Assembly: GCF_014961315.1 (NCBI RefSeq)
Contig: NZ_CP063141.1
Location: 1,612,001 to 1,676,000 of the forward strand
Direction of reading: 5' to 3'
DNA: 64,000 bases
Source: Thermoflavifilum sp.
Lineage (GTDB): Bacteria; Bacteroidota; Bacteroidia; Chitinophagales; Chitinophagaceae
Positions 19,340 to 28,296 of this stretch are shown here, one piece after another. The notes under the pieces were generated by a model. It had not been told where the DNA came from. It made no database searches and worked only from the letters and a program-made list of their open reading frames with translations. Every line of letters begins with the position of its first letter. Position 1 is the first letter of the stretch. The position numbers were made by a program, and so were the translations under genes.

Positions 19340-21097
19340 TTGCCGCGTAAGAAGATATTTGATTTGGGGTTAATGCGCCGGCTGTTGCGCTATGCCAGGC
19401 CATATCGCCGCCTGTTTTATATCAGCGTGGCACTGGCCATCCTTTTAGCCGCCATTGCACCGGTAAGGCCCTACCTGATCCAGATAACGGTTGATCGCTA
19501 TATTGCCAGCAACCTCCTGCAGATGGTGATCTGGATTACCGTCATTCAGGTAGGCATCCTGTTGATTGAAACCCTCATGCGGTTCTCCTTTTCATATCTG
19601 ACCAGCGTGCTGGGGCAATCGGTGATCCGGGACATGCGGATGGAAGTCTATCGGAAAATCATCAGCCTGAATCTGCGTTATTTTGATCGTACCCCCGTGG
19701 GTACGCTCACCACACGCACCATCAATGATATTGAAGCCATCAACGAAATATTTTCCGAAGGACTGATCTCGATTGTCGCCGACCTGCTTACCATTGTCTC
19801 GATTGTGGTGATTATGCTGATTACCGACTGGCGGCTGACGTTAATTACCCTTTCTGCATTTCCGATTTTATTGGTGGCTACTTATCTGTTCAAGGAAAGT
19901 GTCAACAAATCGTTCTTCCGGGTACGTAATGCAGTGGCTGCGTTAAATGCTTTTGTGCAGGAGCATCTTTCCGGCATGGTGGTCGTGCAAGCTTTTGCCA
20001 CCGAACCTCAGGAGTTTGAGCGGTTTAAAAAAATCAATCGGGAACATCGTAAGGCCAATATCGATGCCATTTTTGCTTATTCGGTGTTTTTTCCGGTGGT
20101 GGAAATCATTTCTGCATTGTGCATAGGATTGCTGGTCTGGTATGGCGCTTACGAAGAAATCCATCAGATCAGTTCGCCAGGCATTATCATCAGCTTCGTC
20201 TTGTATATCAATTTGTTATTCCGTCCGTTGCGAACGCTGGCCGATAAGTTCAATACCCTCCAAATGGGGATGGTTGCCTGTGAACGCATTTTCAAGGTAC
20301 TGGATAATGAAGAAACGATTTCGAATGAGGGTCGATATGTGCCTGTTCAGATGAAGGGAGAGATTCAGTTTGATCATGTATGGTTTGCCTATGATGAGCA
20401 GGAATATGTATTGAAAGACATTAGCTTTCGGGTAAATCCGGGAGAAACGCTGGCGATCGTAGGGCACACGGGTTCTGGCAAAACCAGTCTGATTAGCGTC
20501 TTAAACCGGTTATATGATATTCAGCGGGGGCGTATTTTAATTGATGGAGTGGATATTCGCGCGTATGAACTGAAAGCTCTTCGCAGCCGCATCGGTGTGG
20601 TCTTGCAGGATGTGTTTTTGTTTTCCGGTTCGATTTATGACAACATCACCCTTCATAATCGGCAGATTCCCATGGAACGGGTGGAACAGGCAGCCCGACT
20701 GATTGGCATGCATGATTTCATCATGCGTTTGCCTGGAGGCTATCACTATCGTGTGATGGAAAGGGGCACCACGCTTTCCCTGGGGCAGCGGCAATTGATT
20801 GCATTTATTCGCGCCATTCTATTTGACCCCGCTATTCTGGTGCTCGACGAAGCCACTTCATCGGTCGATACCGAATCGGAAATCCTCATTCAGCGCGCTA
20901 TTGATACCCTTATCCGGGGGCGTACTTCTATCGTCATTGCCCACAGGCTCTCCACCATCCGTAAGGCACACCAGATTCTGGTGATGGATAAAGGCGAAAT
21001 CCGGGAAATGGGCACACACGAAGAATTGCTGCAACGTAAAGGGTATTATTTCAGACTGCATCGCATGCAATTTCAGCAAGCCGAAGCCGAAAGCTAA
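19340..21097 (+). CDS. ABC transporter, fused membrane and ATPase domains
   Basis: This 585-residue half-transporter has an N-terminal six-helix membrane domain (about residues 20-310). The C-terminal ATPase has Walker A GHTGSGKTS near residue 376, signature LSLGQRQLI near 478, Walker B ILVLDEATSS and switch His in AHRLST. The layout is that of MsbA/multidrug exporters acting as homodimers; substrate is unknown. The only fitting start is a TTG at 19340, giving MPRKKIFDLGLMRRLLRYA. In a Gram-negative, lipid or drug export is plausible but not shown. The signature LSLGQ is a minor variant of LSGGQ. Confidence 0.92.
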   Translation: MPRKKIFDLGLMRRLLRYARPYRRLFYISVALAILLAAIAPVRPYLIQITVDRYIASNLLQMVIWITVIQVGILLIETLMRFSFSYLTSVLGQSVIRDMRMEVYRKIISLNLRYFDRTPVGTLTTRTINDIEAINEIFSEGLISIVADLLTIVSIVVIMLITDWRLTLITLSAFPILLVATYLFKESVNKSFFRVRNAVAALNAFVQEHLSGMVVVQAFATEPQEFERFKKINREHRKANIDAIFAYSVFFPVVEIISALCIGLLVWYGAYEEIHQISSPGIIISFVLYINLLFRPLRTLADKFNTLQMGMVACERIFKVLDNEETISNEGRYVPVQMKGEIQFDHVWFAYDEQEYVLKDISFRVNPGETLAIVGHTGSGKTSLISVLNRLYDIQRGRILIDGVDIRAYELKALRSRIGVVLQDVFLFSGSIYDNITLHNRQIPMERVEQAARLIGMHDFIMRLPGGYHYRVMERGTTLSLGQRQLIAFIRAILFDPAILVLDEATSSVDTESEILIQRAIDTLIRGRTSIVIAHRLSTIRKAHQILVMDKGEIREMGTHEELLQRKGYYFRLHRMQFQQAEAES

Positions 21098-21139
21098 AAA
21101 ATTTCAGGGTTGGATGATGGGAGTTGCCCGATTAATCTT

Positions 21140-21147
21140 TACCTTTG
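21140..21147 (+). promoter_or_regulatory. -7 box TACCTTTG for the atp operon
   Basis: This exact TAnnTTTG match lies 18 bases before the ATG at 21166. Because it overlaps the TTG at 21145, it also argues that the ATG at 21166 is the real atpB start. The candidate upstream TTG elements are off the usual spacing. Confidence 0.5.
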
Positions 21148-21165
21148 CGCAAATTTTTTGGCCGG

Positions 21166-22287
21166 ATGACTGGAAATTCTATAAAAGTGGCTACGGTGGC
21201 CCGTTTCATCATTTCCTGCCTGCTTTTGTTCGGAATATATTCATCTGCGCAGGCGGCGGAGCCTGGTTTCCGGCCCGATAAGGTAATCATGGAGCATATC
21301 AGCGATGCGCACGACTGGCATTTTTTCACCATCAACAACCATCCCGTCGTCTGGCATTTGCCCGTGATTTTATACGTACCCAAACAGGGATTCACGATTT
21401 TTTCTTCGGCAAAATTTGAAGAAGGTCGGGTGCCTCACGATGGATTTCAACTGCTCACCGAAGATTATATTGAAAAACACCACCTCGATCCGCAGAAATA
21501 TCTGGAAGGCCATATCATTGCCGTACATGCTGATGGATCGCCCAATCTGGATAAACCGGTGTATGATCTCTCACTCACCCGTAATGTAATCCAGATGATG
21601 CTGGCGGCTGCCTTGATGATATTCTTATTTACCGGGGTAGCGAAACGTTACCAACAGGCGCCCCATCAGGCTCCTCATGGCTGGCAGAATGCCATTGAAC
21701 CCTTTGTACTGTTTATCCGGGATGATGTAGCACGCGCTTTTCTGGGTGATAAGGCCGAAAAATATTTGCCGTATTTGCTGACGGTGTTCTTTTTTATCTG
21801 GATCAATGCTTTGCTGGGTTTGATACCGGGTTCGGCTAATGTGCCCGGCAATATTGCATTTACCGGCGTGCTGGCGCTGATTACGCTCTTTTTCATTGTG
21901 ATCAGTTCCACAAAGGCTTACTGGGGGCATATGCTCTGGCCGCCGGATGTGCCCATTTTCGTGAAATTCATTCTGATACCGGTTGAGATTTTAAGTTTTT
22001 TCACCAAACCTTTTGCGTTGATGATCCGGTTGTTCGCGAATATGCTGGCGGGGCATTTGATCATCATCAGCATTCTGTCGTTGATTTTCATATTTGGTGG
22101 ACTGGCTGTGGCGGCGGGCTGGGGCTTTTCCATTGTATCTGTGGCGTTTACGGTGTTCATGTATTTTGTGGAGTTGCTGGTAGGGCTCATCCAGGCCTAT
22201 ATTTTCGCCAGTCTTTCGGCTCTTTTTATTTCACAGGCATTTGAAACGGGCCATCACCACGGGTCAGAAGAAGAAGCAGTCATTTAG
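21166..22287 (+). CDS. atpB: F0F1 ATP synthase subunit a
   Basis: Subunit a forms the proton half-channels next to the c-ring. The 373-residue protein is longer than the E. coli one (271) because of an N-terminal leader ending in SSAQA. A roughly 120-residue soluble region containing EHISDAHDWHF follows, a known Bacteroidota feature. The membrane part carries the essential Arg in MIRLFANMLAGHL and the C-terminal helices typical of the family. A TTG seven codons upstream is possible, but the promoter box covers it. It opens the operon atpB-E-F-H-A. Confidence 0.95.
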   Translation: MTGNSIKVATVARFIISCLLLFGIYSSAQAAEPGFRPDKVIMEHISDAHDWHFFTINNHPVVWHLPVILYVPKQGFTIFSSAKFEEGRVPHDGFQLLTEDYIEKHHLDPQKYLEGHIIAVHADGSPNLDKPVYDLSLTRNVIQMMLAAALMIFLFTGVAKRYQQAPHQAPHGWQNAIEPFVLFIRDDVARAFLGDKAEKYLPYLLTVFFFIWINALLGLIPGSANVPGNIAFTGVLALITLFFIVISSTKAYWGHMLWPPDVPIFVKFILIPVEILSFFTKPFALMIRLFANMLAGHLIIISILSLIFIFGGLAVAAGWGFSIVSVAFTVFMYFVELLVGLIQAYIFASLSALFISQAFETGHHHGSEEEAVI

Positions 22288-22318
22288 TTTTTATTCACCT
22301 ATAAAAGTTCAAATCAAC

Positions 22319-22570
22319 ATGGTTTCATTAGGGATTTTACTGGCAGCCGACGGACTGGCAAAGATGGGTGCAGCTATCGGAGCCGGATTTGCGGCTATTG
22401 GAGCCGGCATCGGCATCGGCCAGATTGGCCGCAATGCTATGGATGCCATTGCCCGTCAGCCCGAAGTGGTGGGCGAGATTCGTTCCAACATGATTATCAT
22501 GGCCGCCCTGGTGGAAGGGGTTGCGCTCTTCGCCGTGGTAGTGGCTGTGCTGGCGCTGTTCGTCGGTTAA
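22319..22570 (+). CDS. atpE: F0F1 ATP synthase subunit c
   Basis: Subunit c forms the rotating proteolipid ring. The 83-residue hairpin has the glycine-rich first helix (GAGFAAIGAGIGIG), the polar loop ARQPE and the ion-binding Glu in LVEGVALF of the second helix. The frame is open upstream to 22241, inside the end of atpB, but the ATG at 22319 gives the normal family N-terminus. No Shine-Dalgarno sequence is visible. It is followed immediately by a strong intrinsic terminator-like hairpin before atpF. Confidence 0.96.
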   Translation: MVSLGILLAADGLAKMGAAIGAGFAAIGAGIGIGQIGRNAMDAIARQPEVVGEIRSNMIIMAALVEGVALFAVVVAVLALFVG

Positions 22571-22578
22571 GGTTTTCA

Positions 22579-22624
22579 TTACTGCATCCGGCGCAAAGGG
22601 CAAAGGATGCAGTAATTTTGTTTG
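22579..22624 (+). terminator. Intrinsic terminator between atpE and atpF
   Basis: The arms TTACTGCATCC (22579-22589) and GGATGCAGTAA (22605-22615) are perfect 11-bp complements around a 15-base loop, followed by TTTTGTTT. It sits inside an operon whose genes must all be made, so partial termination is likely. The second arm and U-tract also contain TAATTTTG, an exact -7 match. Confidence 0.8.
22613..22620 (+). promoter_or_regulatory. -7 box TAATTTTG embedded in the atpE-atpF terminator
   Basis: TAATTTTG matches TAnnTTTG and overlaps the terminator's second arm and U-tract, 29 bases before the atpF ATG. No TTG is visible at the normal -33 spacing, so it may be weak or accidental. Confidence 0.35.
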
Positions 22625-22649
22625 CATGTGGTTTTCAATTGTTTAACAT

Positions 22650-23144
22650 ATGAGCTTACTTCATCCTGACTTTGGATTGATTTTCTGGACGCTGGTGGTA
22701 TTCCTCATCACGCTGTTCATTTTACGGAAATATGCGTGGAAACCTATTTTGCAGATGCTCGACCAGCGGGAAAAAATGATTGCCGATTCCATTGCAGCGG
22801 CTGAAAAGGTAAAAGCCGAAATGTCGCAGATGAAACTGGAACACGAGCAAATACTGGCCGAAGCCAAAGCCGAACGCAGCCGTATTCTGCGAGAAGCCAA
22901 GCAAATGAAGGAACAAATCATAGAACAGGCCAGGGAGCAGGCTAAAGAAGAAGCCCGAAAAATTATGGAAGAAGCTCGCGAAGCCGTAGAACGCCAGAAA
23001 ATGGCTGCGATTACCGATATCAAAAACCAGCTTGGATTGATGGCTGTTGAGCTTTCCGAACGCATCCTGCGCCGGGCACTTGCCGACCCGGAAAAGCAGG
23101 AAGCCTATATCAAACAACTGGTCGAAGAAGTGAAATTGAATTGA
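22650..23144 (+). CDS. atpF: F0F1 ATP synthase subunit b
   Basis: Subunit b is the peripheral stalk holding the stator to F1. The 164-residue protein has one N-terminal membrane helix (about residues 8-26). A long, highly charged region rich in Glu, Lys and Ala (about 35-140) follows, typical of its right-handed coiled coil. The pattern YAWKPILQMLDQREKMI just after the membrane helix is conserved in the family. It is separated from atpE by a terminator-like hairpin and is 25 bp from atpH. Confidence 0.95.
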   Translation: MSLLHPDFGLIFWTLVVFLITLFILRKYAWKPILQMLDQREKMIADSIAAAEKVKAEMSQMKLEHEQILAEAKAERSRILREAKQMKEQIIEQAREQAKEEARKIMEEAREAVERQKMAAITDIKNQLGLMAVELSERILRRALADPEKQEAYIKQLVEEVKLN

Positions 23145-23169
23145 TTCCAAATCCTCAAATCCGGAACAG

Positions 23170-23733
23170 GTGAGAAATCAGCTTGTTGCTTCACGATATG
23201 CCAAATCATTGATAGAGCTCGCCCAGAGCATGTCTCTGCTCGAAGCCGTATATCAGGATGCAAGGCTATTGAACCAGATGTGTAAGGAAAGCCGGCAGTG
23301 GACGACCTTTCTGAAAAGCCCGGTAATCAAGCCCGATAAAAAAGAAAAAGTTGTTGAACAATTACTCAAAGAACGCGTACACACGCTGACCTATCAATTC
23401 ATCCGCTTGCTCATCAAAAAAGGGCGCGAAGCTTATTTGCCGGAAATTGCCCTTGCTGTTATTGACCAGTATTTTGCCATAAAAGATATCCATCGGGTAA
23501 GCATTACCACTGCCGTGCCCGTAAGCCAGTCGACCTGTGAGCTTATCGTGCGCAAATTACAGGAAGCCCTGGGATGGACGCAGGTGGAATTGCAAACACA
23601 GGTTGATCCACGGCTCATCGGCGGGTTTATATTGCAAACCGGCGATCGCTTGCTCGATGCCAGCATCTATCATCAGTTGCAGGAAATAAAAAAACAATTC
23701 CTCGATACCAGTTATGTGTACAATATTCGATAA
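23170..23733 (+). CDS. atpH: F0F1 ATP synthase subunit delta
   Basis: Delta links the b stalk to the top of the alpha3beta3 head. The 187-residue protein has the helical N-terminal domain starting ASRYAKSLIELAQ and the C-terminal motif VDPRLIGGFILQTGDRLLDAS, both diagnostic. The start is a GTG at 23170, needed to include the conserved N-terminal helix. It is 28 bp upstream of atpA. Confidence 0.95.
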   Translation: MRNQLVASRYAKSLIELAQSMSLLEAVYQDARLLNQMCKESRQWTTFLKSPVIKPDKKEKVVEQLLKERVHTLTYQFIRLLIKKGREAYLPEIALAVIDQYFAIKDIHRVSITTAVPVSQSTCELIVRKLQEALGWTQVELQTQVDPRLIGGFILQTGDRLLDASIYHQLQEIKKQFLDTSYVYNIR

Positions 23734-23761
23734 CCTGAAGCATTTCAAATTCTAATAACCT

Positions 23762-25339
23762 ATGGCAGAGATTAAACCAGATGAAATATCCGCTATTCTC
23801 CGGGAACAGCTGGCGCACCTGGATACCGAAGTATCGCTCGAGGAGGTGGGTACCGTGCTTGAAGTAGGCGATGGCATTGCCCGTATCTATGGCCTGGAAC
23901 ATGTACGCTCGGGTGAGCTGGTAGAGTTTGAAAATGGCGTGAAAGCCATTGCGCTGAACCTTGAAGAAGATAATGTAGGCGTGGTGCTGATGGGCGATTA
24001 CACGGGCATTCGCGAAGGCGATCACGTGCGTCGTACCGGCAAAATCGCTTCCATTAAAGTGGGAGAAGCCCTTGTTGGCCGCGTGATCAATACCTTAGGC
24101 GAGCCGATTGATGGTAAGGGCCCGATTACGGGTGATCTGTATGAAATGCCCCTGGAAAGAAAAGCTCCGGGTGTGATTTACAGAGAACCTGTGAAACAAC
24201 CCCTCCAGACCGGAATTAAGGCTATCGATGCCATGATTCCCATTGGCCGGGGTCAGCGTGAATTAATTATCGGCGATCGACAGACCGGCAAGACCGCCAT
24301 CGCAATAGATACCATCATCAACCAGCGCGAGTTTTACGAAGCCGGCGAACCCGTATATTGTATTTATGTGGCCATCGGACAGAAAGCCTCCACAGTAGCC
24401 GGTGTGATGAAAACGCTGAGCGATCATGGAGCTATGGATTATACCGTGATTGTTTCGGCTACAGCTGCAGACCCGGCCCCCTTGCAGTTTTATGCTCCAT
24501 TTGCCGGTGCAGCCATTGGAGAATATTTCCGCGATACCGGTCGCCCGGCATTGATTGTATACGATGATTTAAGTAAACAAGCTGTTGCCTACCGCGAGGT
24601 TTCGCTGCTGCTGCGCAGGCCACCGGGCCGGGAAGCTTATCCGGGCGACGTGTTTTACCTGCATTCCCGCCTGCTTGAACGGGCAGCCAAGATTATCGAC
24701 GATGATGAAGTAGCCCGCCAGATGAATGATTTGCCCGATAGCATCCGTCATCTGGTGAAAGGGGGAGGTTCACTTACTGCCCTTCCGATCATCGAAACTC
24801 AGGCAGGCGATGTTTCGGCTTATATTCCCACCAACGTGATCTCGATTACCGACGGACAAATCTTCCTGGAATCGAATCTGTTTAACGCGGGCATCCGGCC
24901 GGCTATTAACGTGGGTATTTCCGTGAGCCGTGTGGGCGGTAACGCACAAATTAAGTCGATGAAAAAGGTGGCAGGTACCCTGAAGCTTGATCAGGCCCTG
25001 TATCGCGATATGGAAGCCTTTGCCAAATTTGGCGGTGACCTGGATGCTGCTACCCGCGCCGTGCTTGACAAGGGAGCCCGGAACGTGGAAATCCTGAAAC
25101 AGCCGCAATACGCACCCTACCCCGTTGAAAAGCAAATTGCCATCATATATCTCGGAACCAACAACCTGCTGAGCGAAATTCCGGTGTCGAAGGTCAGGGA
25201 GTTTGAAGCCGCCTTCCTGCAGGAAATGGAATTGCGATTGCCCGAGGTGCTGGCCGAATTCAAGAAAGGCAATCTACCCGAAGATGGTATTCGTAAAATG
25301 GTTGAACTGGCAAAGGAGTTAACGCCAAGGTTTAAATAG
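23762..25339 (+). CDS. atpA: F0F1 ATP synthase subunit alpha
   Basis: Alpha subunits form the non-catalytic nucleotide sites of the F1 hexamer. The 525-residue protein has Walker [10 protein letters not shown] near residue 171, [13 protein letters not shown] near 244 and the standard [14 protein letters not shown] near 380. Length and all motifs are typical. Unlike many Bacteroidota operons, it is not followed by atpG: the next gene is convergent pdxA after a shared terminator. Genes for gamma, beta and epsilon must lie elsewhere in the genome. Confidence 0.97.
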   Translation: MAEIKPDEISAILREQLAHLDTEVSLEEVGTVLEVGDGIARIYGLEHVRSGELVEFENGVKAIALNLEEDNVGVVLMGDYTGIREGDHVRRTGKIASIKVGEALVGRVINTLGEPIDGKGPITGDLYEMPLERKAPGVIYREPVKQPLQTGIKAIDAMIPIGRGQRELIIGDRQTGKTAIAIDTIINQREFYEAGEPVYCIYVAIGQKASTVAGVMKTLSDHGAMDYTVIVSATAADPAPLQFYAPFAGAAIGEYFRDTGRPALIVYDDLSKQAVAYREVSLLLRRPPGREAYPGDVFYLHSRLLERAAKIIDDDEVARQMNDLPDSIRHLVKGGGSLTALPIIETQAGDVSAYIPTNVISITDGQIFLESNLFNAGIRPAINVGISVSRVGGNAQIKSMKKVAGTLKLDQALYRDMEAFAKFGGDLDAATRAVLDKGARNVEILKQPQYAPYPVEKQIAIIYLGTNNLLSEIPVSKVREFEAAFLQEMELRLPEVLAEFKKGNLPEDGIRKMVELAKELTPRFK

Positions 25340-25362
25340 CCTCAATTTATCGCATGTACCTC

Positions 25363-25394
25363 AATCCCGGACCCCTGCAGGATCCGGGATTTTT
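25363..25394 (+). terminator. Terminator between atpA and pdxA
   Basis: The perfect 9-bp arms AATCCCGGA (25363-25371) and TCCGGGATT (25383-25391) flank an 11-base loop and run into a short T-tract. The hairpin follows atpA by 23 bp and borders the stop codon of convergent pdxA. It probably ends the atp transcript. Confidence 0.8.
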
Positions 25395-26451
25395 ATTCCG
25401 GCTGAAGCTCTGATTTTTTCAACGGATTGCGCGTGCTTTCATCGTATGCCAGGCGATTGCGCAAAATATCGATACACGCAAATACGGCCTGGCGAAATGA
25501 AGAGGGGTCGGCCATGTTTTTACCAGCAATGTCGAAAGCCGTACCATGGTCGGGAGAAGTGCGCACAATGGGCAGGCCGGCGGTGAAATTTACCCCCGGT
25601 TCTTGGATGAGTGATTTGAATGGAATCAATCCCTGGTCATGGTACATGGCCAGCACCGCATGGAAATGCAGGTATTGGGCTCTGGCAAAAAAAGCATCAG
25701 CACTGTAAGGGCCGAATACCATCACGCCCTGCTGGCGCAGCGACTGGATAAGTGGTGCTAACATGTTTTTTTCTTCGGTACCGATATGGCCTTCGTCGCC
25801 AGCATGCGGATTTAGCCCCAGCACGGCTATGCGCGGCATTTCAATAGCAAAATCGCGAATCAAGCTCTTGCGCAGGATTTCAATTTTACTGGCTATCGTT
25901 TGCTCGTTAATGGAATCAGCCACCTCGCGGATGGGGATATGTTCGCTAACCAGACCTACTTTCCATGCATCGGCAATCATGAGCATGAGCACATCGGAAA
26001 CCTCAAAAAAATCGCGCAAGAAGCCGGTATGACCGGTATAAGGGAACCCGGACGAGTGGGTGTTGGCTTTATGGATCGGCGCGGTGACCAGGCCCTGAAT
26101 CCAGCCTTTACGCGCATGATCGGCGGCCGTCTTCAGTGCCCTGATGGCATATTGCCCGCCGGCCTCGGTGAGCTGTCCGGGTGTGATATTTACTTCCTCA
26201 TCCCAGCAATTATACACATATACATGTCGGGGTTGCAGGCGCTGAAAATCGCGAAGAATCTGAAAATTCAGCGGATACTCATTCAGTTGCTTTCTGTAAA
26301 AGTTAATGGTTCTTGAAGAAGCATAGATCACCGGTGTGCACTGATCAAGCATCCGGTTATCACTGAAGGTTTTAATGATCAGCTCAATACCTATTCCGTT
26401 CAAATCACCACAGGTAATGCCGATGATGGGCTTGAGAGAAATATTGCTCAT
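25393..26451 (-). CDS. pdxA: 4-hydroxythreonine-4-phosphate dehydrogenase
   Basis: PdxA oxidises 4-phosphohydroxy-L-threonine in the DXP-dependent pathway to pyridoxal phosphate. The 352-residue protein begins with PIIGITCGDLNGIG and has the metal and substrate histidines in TGHTGFLRD near residue 140 and AMYHDQGLIPFK near 275. GLPIVRTSPDHGTAFDIAG follows near 300. The frame extends upstream to 26499, but the ATG at 26451 matches the family start and lies six bases after a TATCTTTG box. It diverges from rsmA. Confidence 0.95.
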   Translation of the reverse strand: MSNISLKPIIGITCGDLNGIGIELIIKTFSDNRMLDQCTPVIYASSRTINFYRKQLNEYPLNFQILRDFQRLQPRHVYVYNCWDEEVNITPGQLTEAGGQYAIRALKTAADHARKGWIQGLVTAPIHKANTHSSGFPYTGHTGFLRDFFEVSDVLMLMIADAWKVGLVSEHIPIREVADSINEQTIASKIEILRKSLIRDFAIEMPRIAVLGLNPHAGDEGHIGTEEKNMLAPLIQSLRQQGVMVFGPYSADAFFARAQYLHFHAVLAMYHDQGLIPFKSLIQEPGVNFTAGLPIVRTSPDHGTAFDIAGKNMADPSSFRQAVFACIDILRNRLAYDESTRNPLKKSELQPE

Positions 26452-26457
26452 GGTGCA

Positions 26458-26465
26458 CAAAGATA
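26458..26465 (-). promoter_or_regulatory. -7 box TATCTTTG for pdxA
   Basis: On the minus strand TATCTTTG matches the consensus exactly and ends six bases before the pdxA ATG at 26451. A transcript starting from it would be almost leaderless. This box decides between the two candidate starts. Confidence 0.6.
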
Positions 26466-26519
26466 GCATTTCCGGCGCTTTGGACCTGAGATGGTGCATG
26501 GGTTTAGCCGGGAAGGTTT

Positions 26520-26527
26520 TATTTTTG
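26520..26527 (+). promoter_or_regulatory. -7 box TATTTTTG for rsmA
   Basis: This exact TAnnTTTG match ends seven bases before the rsmA ATG at 26535, predicting a nearly leaderless transcript. It faces the divergent pdxA promoter box 54 bp away. Confidence 0.55.
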
Positions 26528-26534
26528 CTTATCC

Positions 26535-27299
26535 ATGTATCAGATTCGTAAATCGTTAGGCCAGCATTTTCTTCAGGATGAAAACATTTCCCGGAAAATC
26601 ATACAAGCATTAGCGTATCAACCCGGTGAGGCCGTGCTGGAAGTGGGTCCGGGATTGGGTGCATTAACCAAATACTTAATGCAGTTGCCACAGATTCATT
26701 ATAGGGCAGTGGAAATTGATCGGGAGAAGGTGGCTTATTTGCTGAAACAATATCCTCATCTGGAAGGATTGGTGCAGCAGGGCGATGTGCTGGAGATGGA
26801 ATTGCCGTTTATCACGCCATTCAAATTGATTGGTAATTTTCCCTATCAGATTACATCGGGCATTCTATTCCGGATTATGGAGTGGAAAGCGCGTTTGCAA
26901 CTGGTCGTGGGTATGGTACAGAAAGAGGTGGCCCAACGGATTTGCAGCCAGCCCCATCAGAAGACATACGGCATGTTGAGTGTGTTATTGCAAACCTGGT
27001 TTCGAATAGAATATTTGTTTGACGTATCACCACATTGTTTTTTTCCACCGCCTCGCGTACAATCGGCCGTCATCAGGCTCGAGCCTAAACAGCAGATGCC
27101 CTTGATTACAGATGAAAAATCATACATCCATCTGGTTAAAACAGCTTTTCAACAACGGCGCAAGATGCTGCGTAATGCTTTGAGGCATGTATTTTCCGCG
27201 GAACAACTGCAGCATCCTGTTTTTCAGCTACGTGCCGAGCAGTTGAGCTGGGAAGATTATTTACAACTGTATGATTGGTATATCACCAGCCAGACATAA
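26535..27299 (+). CDS. rsmA: 16S rRNA (adenine1518/1519-N6)-dimethyltransferase
   Basis: RsmA (KsgA) dimethylates two adjacent adenines in helix 45 of 16S rRNA late in small-subunit assembly. The 254-residue protein begins KSLGQHFLQDENI and has the SAM-binding motif EVGPGLGALT near residue 36. The catalytic motif GNFPYQIT is near 100 and FFPPPRVQSAVIRL near 170. Length and motifs are typical. The next gene begins 28 bp after its stop. Confidence 0.96.
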   Translation: MYQIRKSLGQHFLQDENISRKIIQALAYQPGEAVLEVGPGLGALTKYLMQLPQIHYRAVEIDREKVAYLLKQYPHLEGLVQQGDVLEMELPFITPFKLIGNFPYQITSGILFRIMEWKARLQLVVGMVQKEVAQRICSQPHQKTYGMLSVLLQTWFRIEYLFDVSPHCFFPPPRVQSAVIRLEPKQQMPLITDEKSYIHLVKTAFQQRRKMLRNALRHVFSAEQLQHPVFQLRAEQLSWEDYLQLYDWYITSQT

Positions 27300-27314
27300 A
27301 TTTTTTAAAACCTA

Positions 27315-27322
27315 TACTTTCG
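27315..27322 (+). promoter_or_regulatory. Possible -7 box TACTTTCG
   Basis: One mismatch from TAnnTTTG, ending five bases before the dehydrogenase ATG at 27328. Its position copies that of the exact boxes before rsmA, pdxA and ruvB. Weak on its own. Confidence 0.3.
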
Positions 27323-27327
27323 CAACT

Positions 27328-28251
27328 ATGACAAAAGTTTTGATTACCGCAAAAACGCATCCATACCTGATCGATCATCTCAAGGAAAAGGGGTATCAGG
27401 TGTTATATCATCCGGCCATCAGCTATGAAGAAGCTTATCAGCTCATCCACGAATGTGCGGGTCTGGTGGTAACCACACGTATTCCGGTTGATCGCCGGCT
27501 TATTGATCGGGGTATTCATTTGCAGTGGATTGCCCGGTTAGGCTCGGGCATGGAATTGATTGATGTAGCTTATGCCACATCGAAAGGTATTCGATGTGTG
27601 AGCAGTCCGGAAGGCAACGCCGATGCCGTGGGTGAGCATGCAGTAGGTATGCTGATAGCCCTGTTGCGCAATTTCAGGATCAGTGATCATGAGCTTAAAC
27701 AGGGCATCTGGGAGCGAGAAAAAAATCGCGGCTTTGAGATAGGCGGGAAGGTGGTGGGTATCATCGGGTATGGGCACACCGGTTCGGCATTTGCCCGCAA
27801 GCTGAGCGGATTCGGAGCTACTATTCTTGCTTATGATAAGTATAAAACCGGATTTGGCGATGCATACGTGCAGGAAGTAAGTCTGGAAACCATTTTTCGA
27901 CAGGCCGATATTGTGAGTCTCCATGTGCCACTGACGGAAGAAACGCATCATATGGTCAATCATAAGTTCATTCGGTCATTCACGGTGCCGGTATATCTCA
28001 TCAATACTTCGAGAGGAGCCGTGGTGCACACCCGCGATCTGGTAGAAGCTCTCCGGGAAGAACGTATTGCAGGAGCATGCCTGGATGTGCTGGAAAATGA
28101 ACGCATCGATCAACTCTCCGAAACAGAAAGAGAGGATTTCCATTATCTGCTGCATCATCCCCGGGTGATCATCACGCCCCATATCGCAGGATATACCCAC
28201 GAAGCCAGCCTTAAAATGGCCCAGACGGTGTTGCATAAGCTGGGTATCTGA
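27328..28251 (+). CDS. D-2-hydroxyacid dehydrogenase (SerA-like)
   Basis: This NAD-dependent dehydrogenase of 307 residues has the dinucleotide fold GIIGYGHTGSAFA near residue 147. The catalytic Arg is in INTSRGAVV near 226, Glu in CLDVLENE near 255 and His in ITPHIAGYT near 283. The family includes phosphoglycerate, glycerate and lactate dehydrogenases; the short form without an ACT domain leaves the substrate open. The frame extends to 27271 inside rsmA, but the ATG at 27328 gives the standard N-terminus TKVLITAKTHPYL and follows a TACTTTCG near-consensus box. Confidence 0.88.
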   Translation: MTKVLITAKTHPYLIDHLKEKGYQVLYHPAISYEEAYQLIHECAGLVVTTRIPVDRRLIDRGIHLQWIARLGSGMELIDVAYATSKGIRCVSSPEGNADAVGEHAVGMLIALLRNFRISDHELKQGIWEREKNRGFEIGGKVVGIIGYGHTGSAFARKLSGFGATILAYDKYKTGFGDAYVQEVSLETIFRQADIVSLHVPLTEETHHMVNHKFIRSFTVPVYLINTSRGAVVHTRDLVEALREERIAGACLDVLENERIDQLSETEREDFHYLLHHPRVIITPHIAGYTHEASLKMAQTVLHKLGI

Positions 28252-28264
28252 GCCCGGATGGATA

Positions 28265-28291
28265 TTGTGTTTTAAAAAAAATGTATATTTG
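28265..28291 (+). promoter_or_regulatory. greA promoter (TTG, then TATATTTG)
   Basis: TTG at 28265-28267 and TATATTTG at 28284-28291 form a -33/-7 pair with 16 bases between them, somewhat short of the usual 19-21. The -7 box is an exact match. Transcription would begin within the hairpin described next, about 90 bases before greA. Confidence 0.55.
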
Positions 28292-28296
28292 CATAT

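Noticed and set aside
25452..26499. Longer N-terminus for pdxA to 26499
   Set aside because: The extra residues precede a TATCTTTG box at 26458-26465, and the family start is at 26451.
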